From NCBI GenBank assembly GCA_002347965.1, contig DDYN01000048.1, forward strand, positions 1-26,225: 26,225 nucleotides of DNA. Reading direction: 5' to 3'. Source of the stretch: UBA2233 sp002347965 [NCBI: Nitrospirae bacterium UBA2233]. Lineage in GTDB: Bacteria; UBA2233. Of this stretch, positions 8,300-14,995 are shown piece by piece. Within the stretch, counting starts at the first letter, position 1; the number at the start of each line of letters is the position of its first letter. Position numbers and translations under genes: made by a program. The notes under the pieces are model-generated. The model did no database searches. It was not told where the DNA came from and was given only the letters and a program-made list of their open reading frames with translations.

Positions 8300-9682
8300 G
8301 TGGCTTATGTAACGACCAATCCCTACACGAACGAAGTCATCAAGCGCTTCTCGGACCTTGAAGACGTGGAACTGGAGCGGCTGGTTGGCCAGGCAGTCGC
8401 AACGTTCGAAACCTGGTCCACGACTTCCTTCGCCAACCGCGCGAAGATCCTTAAGAAGGCCGCAAGCCTGCTTCGCGAGCAGGCAGACGACTATGCGAAG
8501 CTGCTGACCCTGGAGATGGGCAAGCTCTACCGCGAAAGCCTGGGTGAGGTTGGGCTGTCGGCCGATATCCTCGACTACTACGCGGACAATGCCGAGCGTT
8601 TCCTCGCGCCCACGCCGATCAAGGAGGCCGCAAGCAGGGCGATGATCGTCTACGAACCAATCGGCGTGTTGCTGGCGATCGAGCCGTGGAACTTCCCTTA
8701 CTATCAGCTAGCCCGCGTTGCGGGGCCGCATCTAATGGCCGGCAACACGGTGGTTTTTAAGCATAGTTCGATCGTGCCGCAGTCGGCGGCCGCGTTCGAC
8801 CGGCTGTTCCGCGACGCCGGCGCATCCGAGGGCCTCTGGACCAACCTGTTTGCGACCCGAGACCAGCTTAACCGACTGATCGACGATCCCCGGATCTCAG
8901 CGGTTTGCCTAACCGGCGGCGAGCAGTCTGGCGCACTGGTCGCGGGTCGAGCCGGCGCCAACCTCAAGAAGACGACGCTGGAACTGGGGGGATCGGATGC
9001 CTTCGTGGTACTAGAAGACGCCGATCTCGACAAGACGGTGAAATGGGCGTTGTGGGGGCGCATCAACAATGGCGGGCAGTGCTGCGTGGCTTCCAAACGC
9101 TTCATCGTCGTCGATACAGTCGCCGACGTCTTTCTTGAGAAGTTCCAGGCGGCGATGAGCGGGCTGGTCGCCGGCGATCCATTCGACGAGGCGACGACGC
9201 TCCCGCCGATGTCCTCGCAAGGGGCAGCCGACGACCTGAACAAGCAAGTCGCGGACGCGATCGAGAAAGGCGCGAAGGCGATCCGCTGCGGCGCCGGGGT
9301 GCCTGTGCAGGGAGCATTTGTCCAGCCGACCATTCTGACCGACGTGACCCCGGATAATCCGGCCTATTATCAGGAGTTCTTCGGCCCGGTCGCGCTGTTC
9401 TTCCGCGTGAAGGACGAGGACGCGGCGGTGGCACTCGCCAACAATTCCGAGTTTGGCCTCGGCGGATCGGTGTTCACGAAGGACGAGGCGCGCGGCGTCG
9501 GTGTCGCGAAACGGATCAAAACTGGCATGGTGTTCGTCAATCATCCGACCTGGACAAGCCCGGAATTGCCCTTCGGCGGTGTAAAGAAGTCTGGCTATGG
9601 CCGGGAACTGTCTGCGCTCGGCATCGAGGAGTTCGTCAATAAAAAGCTCATCAATGTTGTCGACATCGATGCGCCGGCCTGA
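8300..9682 (+). CDS. NAD(P)-dependent aldehyde dehydrogenase, succinate-semialdehyde dehydrogenase type
   Basis: A 460-residue aldehyde dehydrogenase, oxidising an aldehyde to a carboxylate. The start MAYVTTNPYTNEV, IEPWNFPYYQ (127-136, Asn131), Glu228 in LELGGSD and nucleophile Cys262 in GQCCVASKRF are all in place. The NPYT start and overall size resemble the succinate-semialdehyde dehydrogenase branch; substrate remains inference. GTG 8300 follows GGAGGTGA (8288-8295) at good spacing. Base use differs from neighbours: of 21 arginine codons I read only one AGG, while AGG is common in the surrounding genes, and GCG/CGC/CTG runs are frequent. A few CTA codons are present, so it may be partly adapted. 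This suggests gene transfer, perhaps from an alphaproteobacterium, but composition alone is weak proof. Confidence 0.92.
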   Translation: MAYVTTNPYTNEVIKRFSDLEDVELERLVGQAVATFETWSTTSFANRAKILKKAASLLREQADDYAKLLTLEMGKLYRESLGEVGLSADILDYYADNAERFLAPTPIKEAASRAMIVYEPIGVLLAIEPWNFPYYQLARVAGPHLMAGNTVVFKHSSIVPQSAAAFDRLFRDAGASEGLWTNLFATRDQLNRLIDDPRISAVCLTGGEQSGALVAGRAGANLKKTTLELGGSDAFVVLEDADLDKTVKWALWGRINNGGQCCVASKRFIVVDTVADVFLEKFQAAMSGLVAGDPFDEATTLPPMSSQGAADDLNKQVADAIEKGAKAIRCGAGVPVQGAFVQPTILTDVTPDNPAYYQEFFGPVALFFRVKDEDAAVALANNSEFGLGGSVFTKDEARGVGVAKRIKTGMVFVNHPTWTSPELPFGGVKKSGYGRELSALGIEEFVNKKLINVVDIDAPA

Positions 9683-9794
9683 TCACGGGTGAATGATGGG
9701 CACCGCCGTTTACTAACGGCACGGTTTACATTCCAGTGCCCTGCATTGTAAGCTTCAAATGTTGCCCTGTCAGAAAATGGAGGTTTTCCGCGCC

Positions 9795-10151
9795 ATGAAA
9801 ACATCGGGGCTGAAGAAAAAGCCCCTTCTTTTAAGCGTAGCTATCGTTCTTCTTGGCGGACTGGTTAGAGTAGCCCCTCTTCATGCCTGAGGGCCCGCAG
9901 CGAGCTCTTGTAAGAGCTGCCATGAGATCCAGGGGCAAATGCCCGTCTCGAACCAGGGCAAGTGGCATGTAGACCACGCCCAGCTCGATGCCTGCGATAC
10001 CTGCCATGCCGGTCAGTCGTTAGCCGCAGACAAGGCCAGTGCGCACCAAGGCATGGTCAGCCCGTTTTCCGACCCGCAGTTCAACTGCGGATCTAGCCTT
10101 TGCCATCTTAGCGATTGGCAGCAAAAGACGGCCAGCTACGGGGCAGAATAA
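9795..10151 (+). pseudogene. Triheme c-type cytochrome gene with an in-frame TGA (pseudogene or recoded)
   Basis: From ATG 9795, with GGAGG about 11 bases upstream, a typical signal peptide is encoded (basic start KKK, a leucine/valine-rich core, then APLHA). The next codon is TGA (9888-9890). The same frame continues without another stop to TAA at 10149-10151 and encodes three heme c sites: CKSCH, CDTCH and a CX4CH site (CGSSLCH), plus scattered histidines that could be second ligands. Read through, the product would be a small periplasmic triheme cytochrome of about 118 residues. Either a point mutation killed the gene or the TGA is read as selenocysteine; see the hairpin entry. A restart at ATG 9939 would lose the signal peptide and the first heme site. 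I favour a pseudogene slightly. No partner gene is adjacent. Confidence 0.75.
9903..9918 (+). promoter_or_regulatory. Hairpin just after the in-frame TGA (SECIS-like, speculative)
   Basis: AGCTCT (9903-9908) pairs with AGAGCT (9913-9918) around TGTA. The loop begins 18 bases after the TGA and has G as its second base, which fits the general geometry of bacterial selenocysteine insertion elements. The stem falls on the codons for the first heme motif and a preceding serine, so the pairing could be coincidental. Confidence 0.25.
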
Positions 10152-10245
10152 AAAACGCTTCCAGCTTGACTTGAGACGTTGGCTTGCCTGAAAGCCAAAA
10201 GGCCCGGATGCTCTCGAGGCTTTGCCGGTGGCGATGGCTTAAGGC

Positions 10246-10335
10246 CTAAAGAACCCCCTCCATTTCCGTAAGCTCGATCAAGACGCCGTGGGTGCTCTTG
10301 GGGTGGACGAAGGCAAAGGTCGGCCTTTTGCAAAA
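10246..10335 (-). pseudogene. C-terminal fragment of methylmalonyl-CoA epimerase
   Basis: On the minus strand one frame reads PTFAFVHPKSTHGVLIEL and then a few residues to TAG (10246-10248). This matches the conserved end of methylmalonyl-CoA epimerase, where the FxHPKSTHGVLIEL strand carries a metal-binding glutamate. Upstream the similarity ends within a few codons and the same frame meets a TAG near 10360, so the N-terminal four fifths are missing. The intact enzyme interconverts (R)- and (S)-methylmalonyl-CoA in propionate metabolism. The fragment shows that this spot once held, or received, such a gene. Confidence 0.7.
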
Positions 10336-10559
10336 CTCAGGCCTTGGAGCCAGCAACGTGCTTGTCTAGCAGTCCTGACCTACTAGTGAGACAGGATACT
10401 CGCCCATGCGATACAAGCGGCTTTTTGCGCCTTACAGAGCCGTTTTCCGAGCCTTGCCCTGTACCCCGCCGATCGTGGTAAAGCTCGGGGCCTAAGCCTT
10501 GGGCATGCTGGCGGCGTGCGGCCAAAAACGGGCAAGCCTCGCCCCTATAAGAGATAGTC
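10336..10559. other. Non-coding stretch between epimerase fragment and cytochrome c
   Basis: I see no gene I can support here. Both strands have short open frames, each broken by stops and without recognisable motifs or ribosome binding sites. Together with the flanking epimerase remnant and interrupted cytochrome it reads as decayed sequence. A 7-bp stem, TTGGCTT (10179-10185) with AAGCCAA (10192-10198), lies just before the fragment, without a T-tract. Confidence 0.4.
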
Positions 10560-10841
10560 CTACTTAAGGCTCACGAGGTAAGCGCTTAGGGCTTCGACCT
10601 CTTCTTTGGGCTTCTTGTTGACCTTTCCGCACTTGCTTTCGGCGAGCGCCCGCGCCGAGAGCCCCCGGATGTCCGGTATGCTGCCCGCCCCTTTCCCACT
10701 TTCAAGGTGGCAGCTCTGGCACTCTTGTTCGTAAATCGCCTTGCCTTTGGCCATCAAGCCCGGGTCCGCTGCCAGCGTGAACACCGGGACGAGCAATACC
10801 GCAATAAAGACAAACAGCCCTCGCTTTAACGCGTTTTTCAT
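10560..10841 (-). CDS. Small periplasmic monoheme cytochrome c
   Basis: A 93-residue precursor. Residues 1-24 form a signal peptide (MKNALKRG, hydrophobic core, ending FTLA-A); the mature part has about 69 residues with heme site CQSCH (41-45), the amphipathic helix before it (GKAIYEQE) and a C-terminal helix (EVEALSAYLVSL) typical of class I cytochromes c. It should carry electrons in the periplasm. The methionine that normally serves as sixth heme ligand is missing: there is no Met after the heme motif, and no second His. Lys residues or Cys71 are the only candidates. GGGGGG precedes the ATG by about six bases. The gene is divergent from rpmB. Confidence 0.88.
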   Translation of the reverse strand: MKNALKRGLFVFIAVLLVPVFTLAADPGLMAKGKAIYEQECQSCHLESGKGAGSIPDIRGLSARALAESKCGKVNKKPKEEVEALSAYLVSLK

Positions 10842-11060
10842 CGGTGCCCCCCCTTTTTTTATTGATGGTCTTGCCCACGAAAGCTAGTGTACTCGCAAAG
10901 CCGGAAGAAAGAAAGCATGCAAGACGAGCGAAGGTTGCGACACCTTTGAAGCACGGTCGTGGGCGAGCAAGCCCGTGGCTGGCGTTTTTCCAGCCTTTAT
11001 GGTATAAGTGTTTTTTTAGGCGATACTGGAACGATAAACTTGCGTGCAAGGATCATCACC

Positions 11061-11249
11061 ATGGCGGGTCGGTGCGACATTTGCGGGAAAGAAAAGCTCT
11101 ACGGCCAGAACGTCTCGCATGCCAACAACAAGACAAAGCGCGTGTTCCGCGCGAACCTCAAGCTCGTGCGCGGAAGGGTACAAGGAAGGGTGGCCAACTA
11201 CAAGGTTTGCACGCGCTGCATCAAGGCCTTCAAGATCGAAAAGCTGTAG
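11061..11249 (+). CDS. rpmB: 50S ribosomal protein bL28
   Basis: A 62-residue basic protein of the large ribosomal subunit. It begins MAGRCDICGKEKLYGQNVSH, the usual bL28 start, followed by NNKTKRVFRANL, and ends with KVCTRCIKAF. The two CxxC pairs (CDIC and CTRC) mark the zinc-binding C+ form of bL28. ATG 11061 is preceded by AAGGA eight bases upstream; the frame is open further 5' but without similarity. A TATAAG box at 11003-11008 lies about 55 bases upstream as a possible -10, with a poor -35. It is a single-gene unit, divergent from the cytochrome and convergent with gltX. Confidence 0.95.
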   Translation: MAGRCDICGKEKLYGQNVSHANNKTKRVFRANLKLVRGRVQGRVANYKVCTRCIKAFKIEKL

Positions 11250-11461
11250 CCCTTAAAAAAAATAGACTACCCCCGATTGCGGCACCCCGATGCCGGCCGC
11301 TGTCAACCGGAGAACCACCCGAACAGGAGCTTGGCCAAAAGCCAGGCGTCCGGCCGTTCGTGGGGGTCTCCTTCGTGATCGCGCGCGGCGATAACGGGCA
11401 ATCGCCAGCATCCCGCTGTACAACTAGGCTACAGCTAAGAGGTTAACCTTAATTTCTTGGC

Positions 11462-12895
11462 CTAACCAAGCGGCCCGCTACCTTTTGCGCGGATGAAGGC
11501 GATCGCTTCTTGAAGCCGCTTAAGAGCCCTTGACTTGCCCATGGCCGCGATTACCTCGAAGATGCCGGGGGATACGGTGCCGCCTGTCAACGCCACGCGC
11601 GTAGGCTGGGCAAGCTCCCCTAAAGAAAGCCCGTAGGCTTCGAGCACCACGGAAAACGCACGCTTGGCAGCCTCCTCGTCGAGCTTTTCTACTTGCTGCA
11701 GGTTTTCCTTCAGGGCTTCCAGGGCGGGCAGGATCTCCGGCCTCAAGCAGCGCTCGGAAGCCCTCGGCTCGTACTCCACGTTTTGCGCGTAGTAAAAGCG
11801 TATCCAGTCCGCCATCTCGACGAGCGTTTTGGAGCGCTCCCTGAGCGTGTCGATCCTCGCCCAAAGCTCGGGCCCGTTGTCGGCCTCGATCCCTCTTTCC
11901 CCCATGAAGGGCAACAGCCTGCCCGCGATTTCCTGAACAGGAAGGGACTTCATGTAGACGTGGTTCAACCAAAGGAGCTTTTGCGGGTTGAACACGGCAG
12001 GAGACTTGCCCACGTCTTCGAGCCGGAACTTCTGAACGAGCTCTTCAAAGCTGAACACCTCCTGGTCGCCGTGCGACCATCCGAGCCTGGCCAGGTAATT
12101 GACGAGCGCCTGCGGAAAATACCCCGTCTCTTTGTAGGCCTGAACGCTTGTCGCCCCGTGGCGCTTGGACAGGCGCTGACGGTCGGCGCCAAGAATCATG
12201 GGCACATGGGCGAACTTTGGGGTTGCAAGCCCGAGCGCTCCGTAGAGTAAGACCTGCTTGGAGGTGTTGACGAAATGGTCGTCTCCCCGGATGACGTGGG
12301 TAATCCCCATTTTGTAATCGTCCACGACGACACAGAGGTTGTAGGTGGGGCTTCCATCCGAGCGGAGCAAGACAAAATCTTCGAGCTCTTCGTTTGCAAA
12401 CCTGGCAGACCCCTTGACGATGTCCTCAAACGTCGTTTCGCCTTCCTTGGGCGTCTTGAACCTCAAGGCATAGGGTGCACCCTTAAGCCCTCTTTCTGAA
12501 CGCCCATCCCTGCAGGTGCCGGGGTATTTTGGGGGCTTCCTAGCCTTCATCTGCGCCCTTCTGACGGCTTCGAGCTCTTCTTGGCTGCAATAACACCTGT
12601 AGGCTTTGCCATCCTCGAGCAGCCTTAGGGCATACTCTCGATATACTTCGACGTGCTTCGACTGGTGGACGATCGCCTCTCCGTAGTAGTCTAGCCCGAG
12701 CCACTTGAGCGCTTCCAGAATGTTCTGGGTATACACCTCGCTCGAGCGCTCGAGGTCGGTGTCCTCGATCCTTAAGAGAAACTCCCCTTTGTGTTGTAGC
12801 GTAAAAAGGACGTTGAACAACGCCGTCCTCGCCCCCCCGATGTGCAAGTAACCCGTGGGAGAAGGGGCAAAACGTGTCCGTATGCGATTTTTCAT
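11462..12895 (-). CDS. gltX: Glutamyl-tRNA synthetase (glutamate--tRNA ligase)
   Basis: A 477-residue class I synthetase that charges tRNA(Glu) with glutamate in the cytosol. RTRFAPSPTGYLHIGGART near the N terminus contains the HIGH-type HIGG (18-21); the KMSKS-type motif is RLSKRHGA at about 238-245. The zinc-region cysteines are present: CYC at about 99-101 and PGTC at about 127. Length is standard. ATG 12895 starts six bases after the stop of the upstream KaiC-like gene, with AGGT just before it, so the two are probably cotranscribed from the promoter at 13638-13666. The sequence does not show whether it is discriminating (Glu only) or also charges tRNA(Gln). Confidence 0.97.
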   Translation of the reverse strand: MKNRIRTRFAPSPTGYLHIGGARTALFNVLFTLQHKGEFLLRIEDTDLERSSEVYTQNILEALKWLGLDYYGEAIVHQSKHVEVYREYALRLLEDGKAYRCYCSQEELEAVRRAQMKARKPPKYPGTCRDGRSERGLKGAPYALRFKTPKEGETTFEDIVKGSARFANEELEDFVLLRSDGSPTYNLCVVVDDYKMGITHVIRGDDHFVNTSKQVLLYGALGLATPKFAHVPMILGADRQRLSKRHGATSVQAYKETGYFPQALVNYLARLGWSHGDQEVFSFEELVQKFRLEDVGKSPAVFNPQKLLWLNHVYMKSLPVQEIAGRLLPFMGERGIEADNGPELWARIDTLRERSKTLVEMADWIRFYYAQNVEYEPRASERCLRPEILPALEALKENLQQVEKLDEEAAKRAFSVVLEAYGLSLGELAQPTRVALTGGTVSPGIFEVIAAMGKSRALKRLQEAIAFIRAKGSGPLG

Positions 12896-12901
12896 GTTGA
12901 C

Positions 12902-13597
12902 CTATCGGGTCTTGATTTTAATACCCGAGGGGGTAATGCCTATATTCAGCCAGTCCATCGGATGGGCCATGCCTTCGACCTTGACGACCCGCATTTCGCG
13001 CTTTTCTTCTATTTGACGGAAGACGAATACGTTCTGGGCGTATTTTTCGAGCGCTTGCCTGAATTTATCGAACTCCTGCGACCCTTCTTGGCCCGAAAGT
13101 AGGATGAGCACGTTCGTCCCGGCAAAAAACGCAAGGTTGTTCAGCCAGGCAAGCCACTCTTCGAGCTCGCGCCCGGGGAAAAGCCCCAGCGTGCTCGCAT
13201 AAAGATCGCCCACAACGAGCCTTTTGGGCGCCTTTTTTGCAAAATACTCCCGAACCTCTTGGAGCTGGGCATAGGGAAAGTACGCCACCCCTTTTAGCTT
13301 GGGAAACGGGAAAAAGTGAGGAAAAGATTGCAGCGCCCAAAGGTGGCCCTCTTCGATGGCCGCCTCGGCGTCCAACCCGAAAGCCTTCAAGTAACGGACT
13401 AGCCAAGGATAGGGGCGGTCAAAAAGGTGGTACGCACAAGGCCCCCCGCTATCCAGCCCGGTCTTCAGAAATTGCATCCCAAACAGGCTCTTACCGACTC
13501 CAGGCCCGCCGTACGCCAGCGTCAGCGTGCCTTCGGGGATTCCACCCCCAAGCGTACGGTCAAGCTCAACGATTCCAGTTTGCGTCAAATTCTGCAT
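12902..13597 (-). CDS. KaiC/RecA-superfamily ATPase (single domain)
   Basis: A 231-residue P-loop ATPase of the RecA/KaiC-like group. The start TGIVELDRTLGGGIPEGTLTL is typical of KaiC-type domains (GIxxLDxxLGGGIPxG), Walker A is GGPGVGKS (30-37), and a hydrophobic strand KRLVVGDLYAS stands where Walker B is expected. Only one such domain is present, without the second copy or the autophosphorylation tail of circadian KaiC. Relatives are found in many archaea and deep-branching bacteria and are mostly uncharacterised; function here is unknown. ATG 13597 has AAGGA about eight bases upstream; the frame is open to 13696 but would pass through the promoter. It lies six bases upstream of gltX. Confidence 0.85.
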   Translation of the reverse strand: MQNLTQTGIVELDRTLGGGIPEGTLTLAYGGPGVGKSLFGMQFLKTGLDSGGPCAYHLFDRPYPWLVRYLKAFGLDAEAAIEEGHLWALQSFPHFFPFPKLKGVAYFPYAQLQEVREYFAKKAPKRLVVGDLYASTLGLFPGRELEEWLAWLNNLAFFAGTNVLILLSGQEGSQEFDKFRQALEKYAQNVFVFRQIEEKREMRVVKVEGMAHPMDWLNIGITPSGIKIKTR

Positions 13598-13637
13598 CGT
13601 GTCTTCCTTAGAGTTTGGCTTGTGTATTTTCCGTATC

Positions 13638-13666
13638 ATTATAGCGTCTGGCCAACGCCCGCTCAA
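13638..13666 (-). promoter_or_regulatory. Sigma-70-type promoter of the KaiC-like/gltX unit
   Basis: On the minus strand TTGAGC (13661-13666) and a perfect TATAAT (13638-13643) are separated by exactly 17 bases. The predicted start point, near 13630, is about 35 bases before the ATG of the KaiC-like gene. It sits 9 bases after the stop of the flavoprotein gene, so the latter need not share this transcript. Confidence 0.75.
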
Positions 13667-13674
13667 CGCCGGAC

Positions 13675-14742
13675 CTAGCCTACGAGGATGCGCCAAAATA
13701 ACCCTTCGTCCTTAGCTCGGCTAAGCAAGAACGCCGCGGTAAGCCCAAAGGGCCGAAGAAGGCGCCTCCCTAGACCGACGAGCGGCACCTGGAGCGCAAG
13801 CAACCCACGTTGGGCGCGCTTGAGCGAGACAAGCCATTTTACGCTGTCTTCGGCCTCGGCGCGCGCACCAGCAATGGCCAAGGCAGCCGCCTCGCCCGAA
13901 ATGACGGCAGGCCCGATCCCTTCCCCCGTCAAATCGAGCGCCAACCCAGCCGCTTCGCCGGCCAGGAAGATGTTTTCGAAAGCAAACCCCCTGTAGCACA
14001 AATTGATCGCGCTCGAGCGAAACACCGGGGGCGTCGACGCTCCAAAAGCGAGAGAAAGCTTGCGCTGAAGGGCTTTCACGTCCGGCCAGAAAACACGGCC
14101 CACAAGCGGGACAAACCCGAACCCTACCTTAGCATGGGCATTTTGAGGGAAGAGGTAGGCGTACCCAAACGGAATCTCGTCAAAGGCCCCGATCAGCAAG
14201 AGTGTACGGAATTCGCCCTGGACGTCCGCCTGCCAGACGAGGCCCTTAAAGAATGGCATACCGAGGGATCGCCTAACCCTCGAGGTAAACCCGTCCGCTC
14301 CCACCAGGTACCGAAAACGAACCGCCTGGGGAGCGTTGTCAAGGTAGGCCACGCTCGTTTGCCTATCGACCCCCTTTAATGTGCAGCCCTCGTACAACTC
14401 CCCTCCCTTCTCCAAAAAGTCCCTAAGCAACGCCTGGAGCCAGGCCCGCTTCGAAAAGGTCCGCACGCTGGATGCCGGCAGGGGAAGTGTCTTTTCGAGC
14501 AACCGGCCATTTAATGCTTGAACCCAAGCGACCCTAGACACTTGCCCCTCGCCAGGCAGCGCCTCAAAAAGCGGATGAGCCTGAAACCTGCGTGTAATTG
14601 CCTCCGCGCAGGGTTTACATGCCAGTCCGACCGCTGTTTCTTTTTCTACGATAAGAGTTTTATAACCCTTTTTAACCAGGGCAAGCCCGCAGGCAAGGCC
14701 CGAGGGGCCAGCGCCTACTATGACGGCATCCCACCGCTCCAA
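13675..14742 (-). CDS. FAD-dependent oxidoreductase of the geranylgeranyl reductase family
   Basis: A 355-residue flavoprotein. The N terminus has the FAD dinucleotide-binding fold (VIVGAGPSGLACGLAL, 8-23, then IVEK), a KPCAEAI segment (43-49) where family members often have a conserved cysteine, YLVGADGFTSRVRRSLG in the middle, and the second FAD motif FLAGEAAGLALDLTGEGI near residue 265. Geranylgeranyl reductases saturate isoprenoid chains of lipids or quinones; many bacterial relatives have unknown substrates, so the exact role is open. The start is TTG 14742, with a moderate AAGGGG 11 bases upstream; no ATG precedes the Rossmann strand. It is divergent from dnaA and shares its promoter region. 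Confidence 0.85.
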   Translation of the reverse strand: MERWDAVIVGAGPSGLACGLALVKKGYKTLIVEKETAVGLACKPCAEAITRRFQAHPLFEALPGEGQVSRVAWVQALNGRLLEKTLPLPASSVRTFSKRAWLQALLRDFLEKGGELYEGCTLKGVDRQTSVAYLDNAPQAVRFRYLVGADGFTSRVRRSLGMPFFKGLVWQADVQGEFRTLLLIGAFDEIPFGYAYLFPQNAHAKVGFGFVPLVGRVFWPDVKALQRKLSLAFGASTPPVFRSSAINLCYRGFAFENIFLAGEAAGLALDLTGEGIGPAVISGEAAALAIAGARAEAEDSVKWLVSLKRAQRGLLALQVPLVGLGRRLLRPFGLTAAFLLSRAKDEGLFWRILVG

Positions 14743-14788
14743 CGGACAAATACCCCTTTTGGGTTAAATATCGCGCTTGATTAATGAT

Positions 14789-14818
14789 TTGACACCCCGT
14801 CGTCCGTCTTATTATAAT
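14789..14818 (+). promoter_or_regulatory. Near-consensus sigma-70 promoter upstream of dnaA (P1)
   Basis: TTGACA (14789-14794) and TATAAT (14813-14818) both match the consensus perfectly, with an 18-base spacer. Transcription would start near 14825, about 170 bases before the dnaA ATG, giving a long leader that includes the 14849-14874 hairpin. The strength is unusual for dnaA, which raises the possibility that it mainly drives a small RNA. Confidence 0.8.
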
Positions 14819-14848
14819 GATTCCCTGCCAGAAAAGCGACGGTCGGCG

Positions 14849-14874
14849 GGTAAGCGCCAGGAAAGCAGCTTACC
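14849..14874 (+). other. Structured element in the dnaA leader
   Basis: GGTAAGC (14849-14855) pairs perfectly with GCTTACC (14868-14874) around a 12-base loop. Further out, CCTGCC (about 14824-14829) can pair with GGCAGG (14903-14908), closing a compact 85-base unit between promoters P1 and P2. It could be a leader control element or a separate small RNA. I could not match it to a riboswitch class or known RNA family. Confidence 0.35.
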
Positions 14875-14908
14875 ACCAACGGCGGACTTATAAAACCCTA
14901 GCGGCAGG

Positions 14909-14936
14909 TTGGGGTTCTGGATTAGGACTATATAAT
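14909..14936 (+). promoter_or_regulatory. Second possible dnaA promoter (P2)
   Basis: TTGGGG (14909-14914) and a perfect TATAAT (14931-14936) with a 16-base spacer, in an A/T-rich stretch about 60 bases before dnaA. The -35 box is only partly consensus. It would give a short leader without the hairpin. Confidence 0.5.
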
Positions 14937-14995
14937 ACTATTCTAATATACAGTACGCTAAACCACCCCCTGTAACCATCCGTGTTGGAAAAGTC

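Noticed and set aside
9705-9720. Terminator after the aldehyde dehydrogenase (GCCGTT/AACGGC hairpin)
   Set aside because: A 6-bp stem with a 4-base loop but no T-tract; too weak to call.
11303-11427. Minus-strand open frame of about 41 codons between rpmB and gltX ending in a hydrophobic AWLLAKLLFGWFSG
   Set aside because: No start codon with a ribosome binding site, and no recognised family. It may be a remnant of a lost gene, but the evidence is too thin for a feature.
10844-11446. 200-codon open frame covering rpmB in another frame
   Set aside because: It crosses rpmB, is very basic and unstructured, and has no similarity that I recognise; rpmB is certain.
14824-14912. Signal recognition particle RNA (4.5S) or a known riboswitch upstream of dnaA
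   Set aside because: AAGCAGC resembles part of the SRP domain IV, but the GGAA tetraloop with flanking CC/GG pairs is absent, and no conserved riboswitch core was recognised. Kept only as an unnamed structured element.
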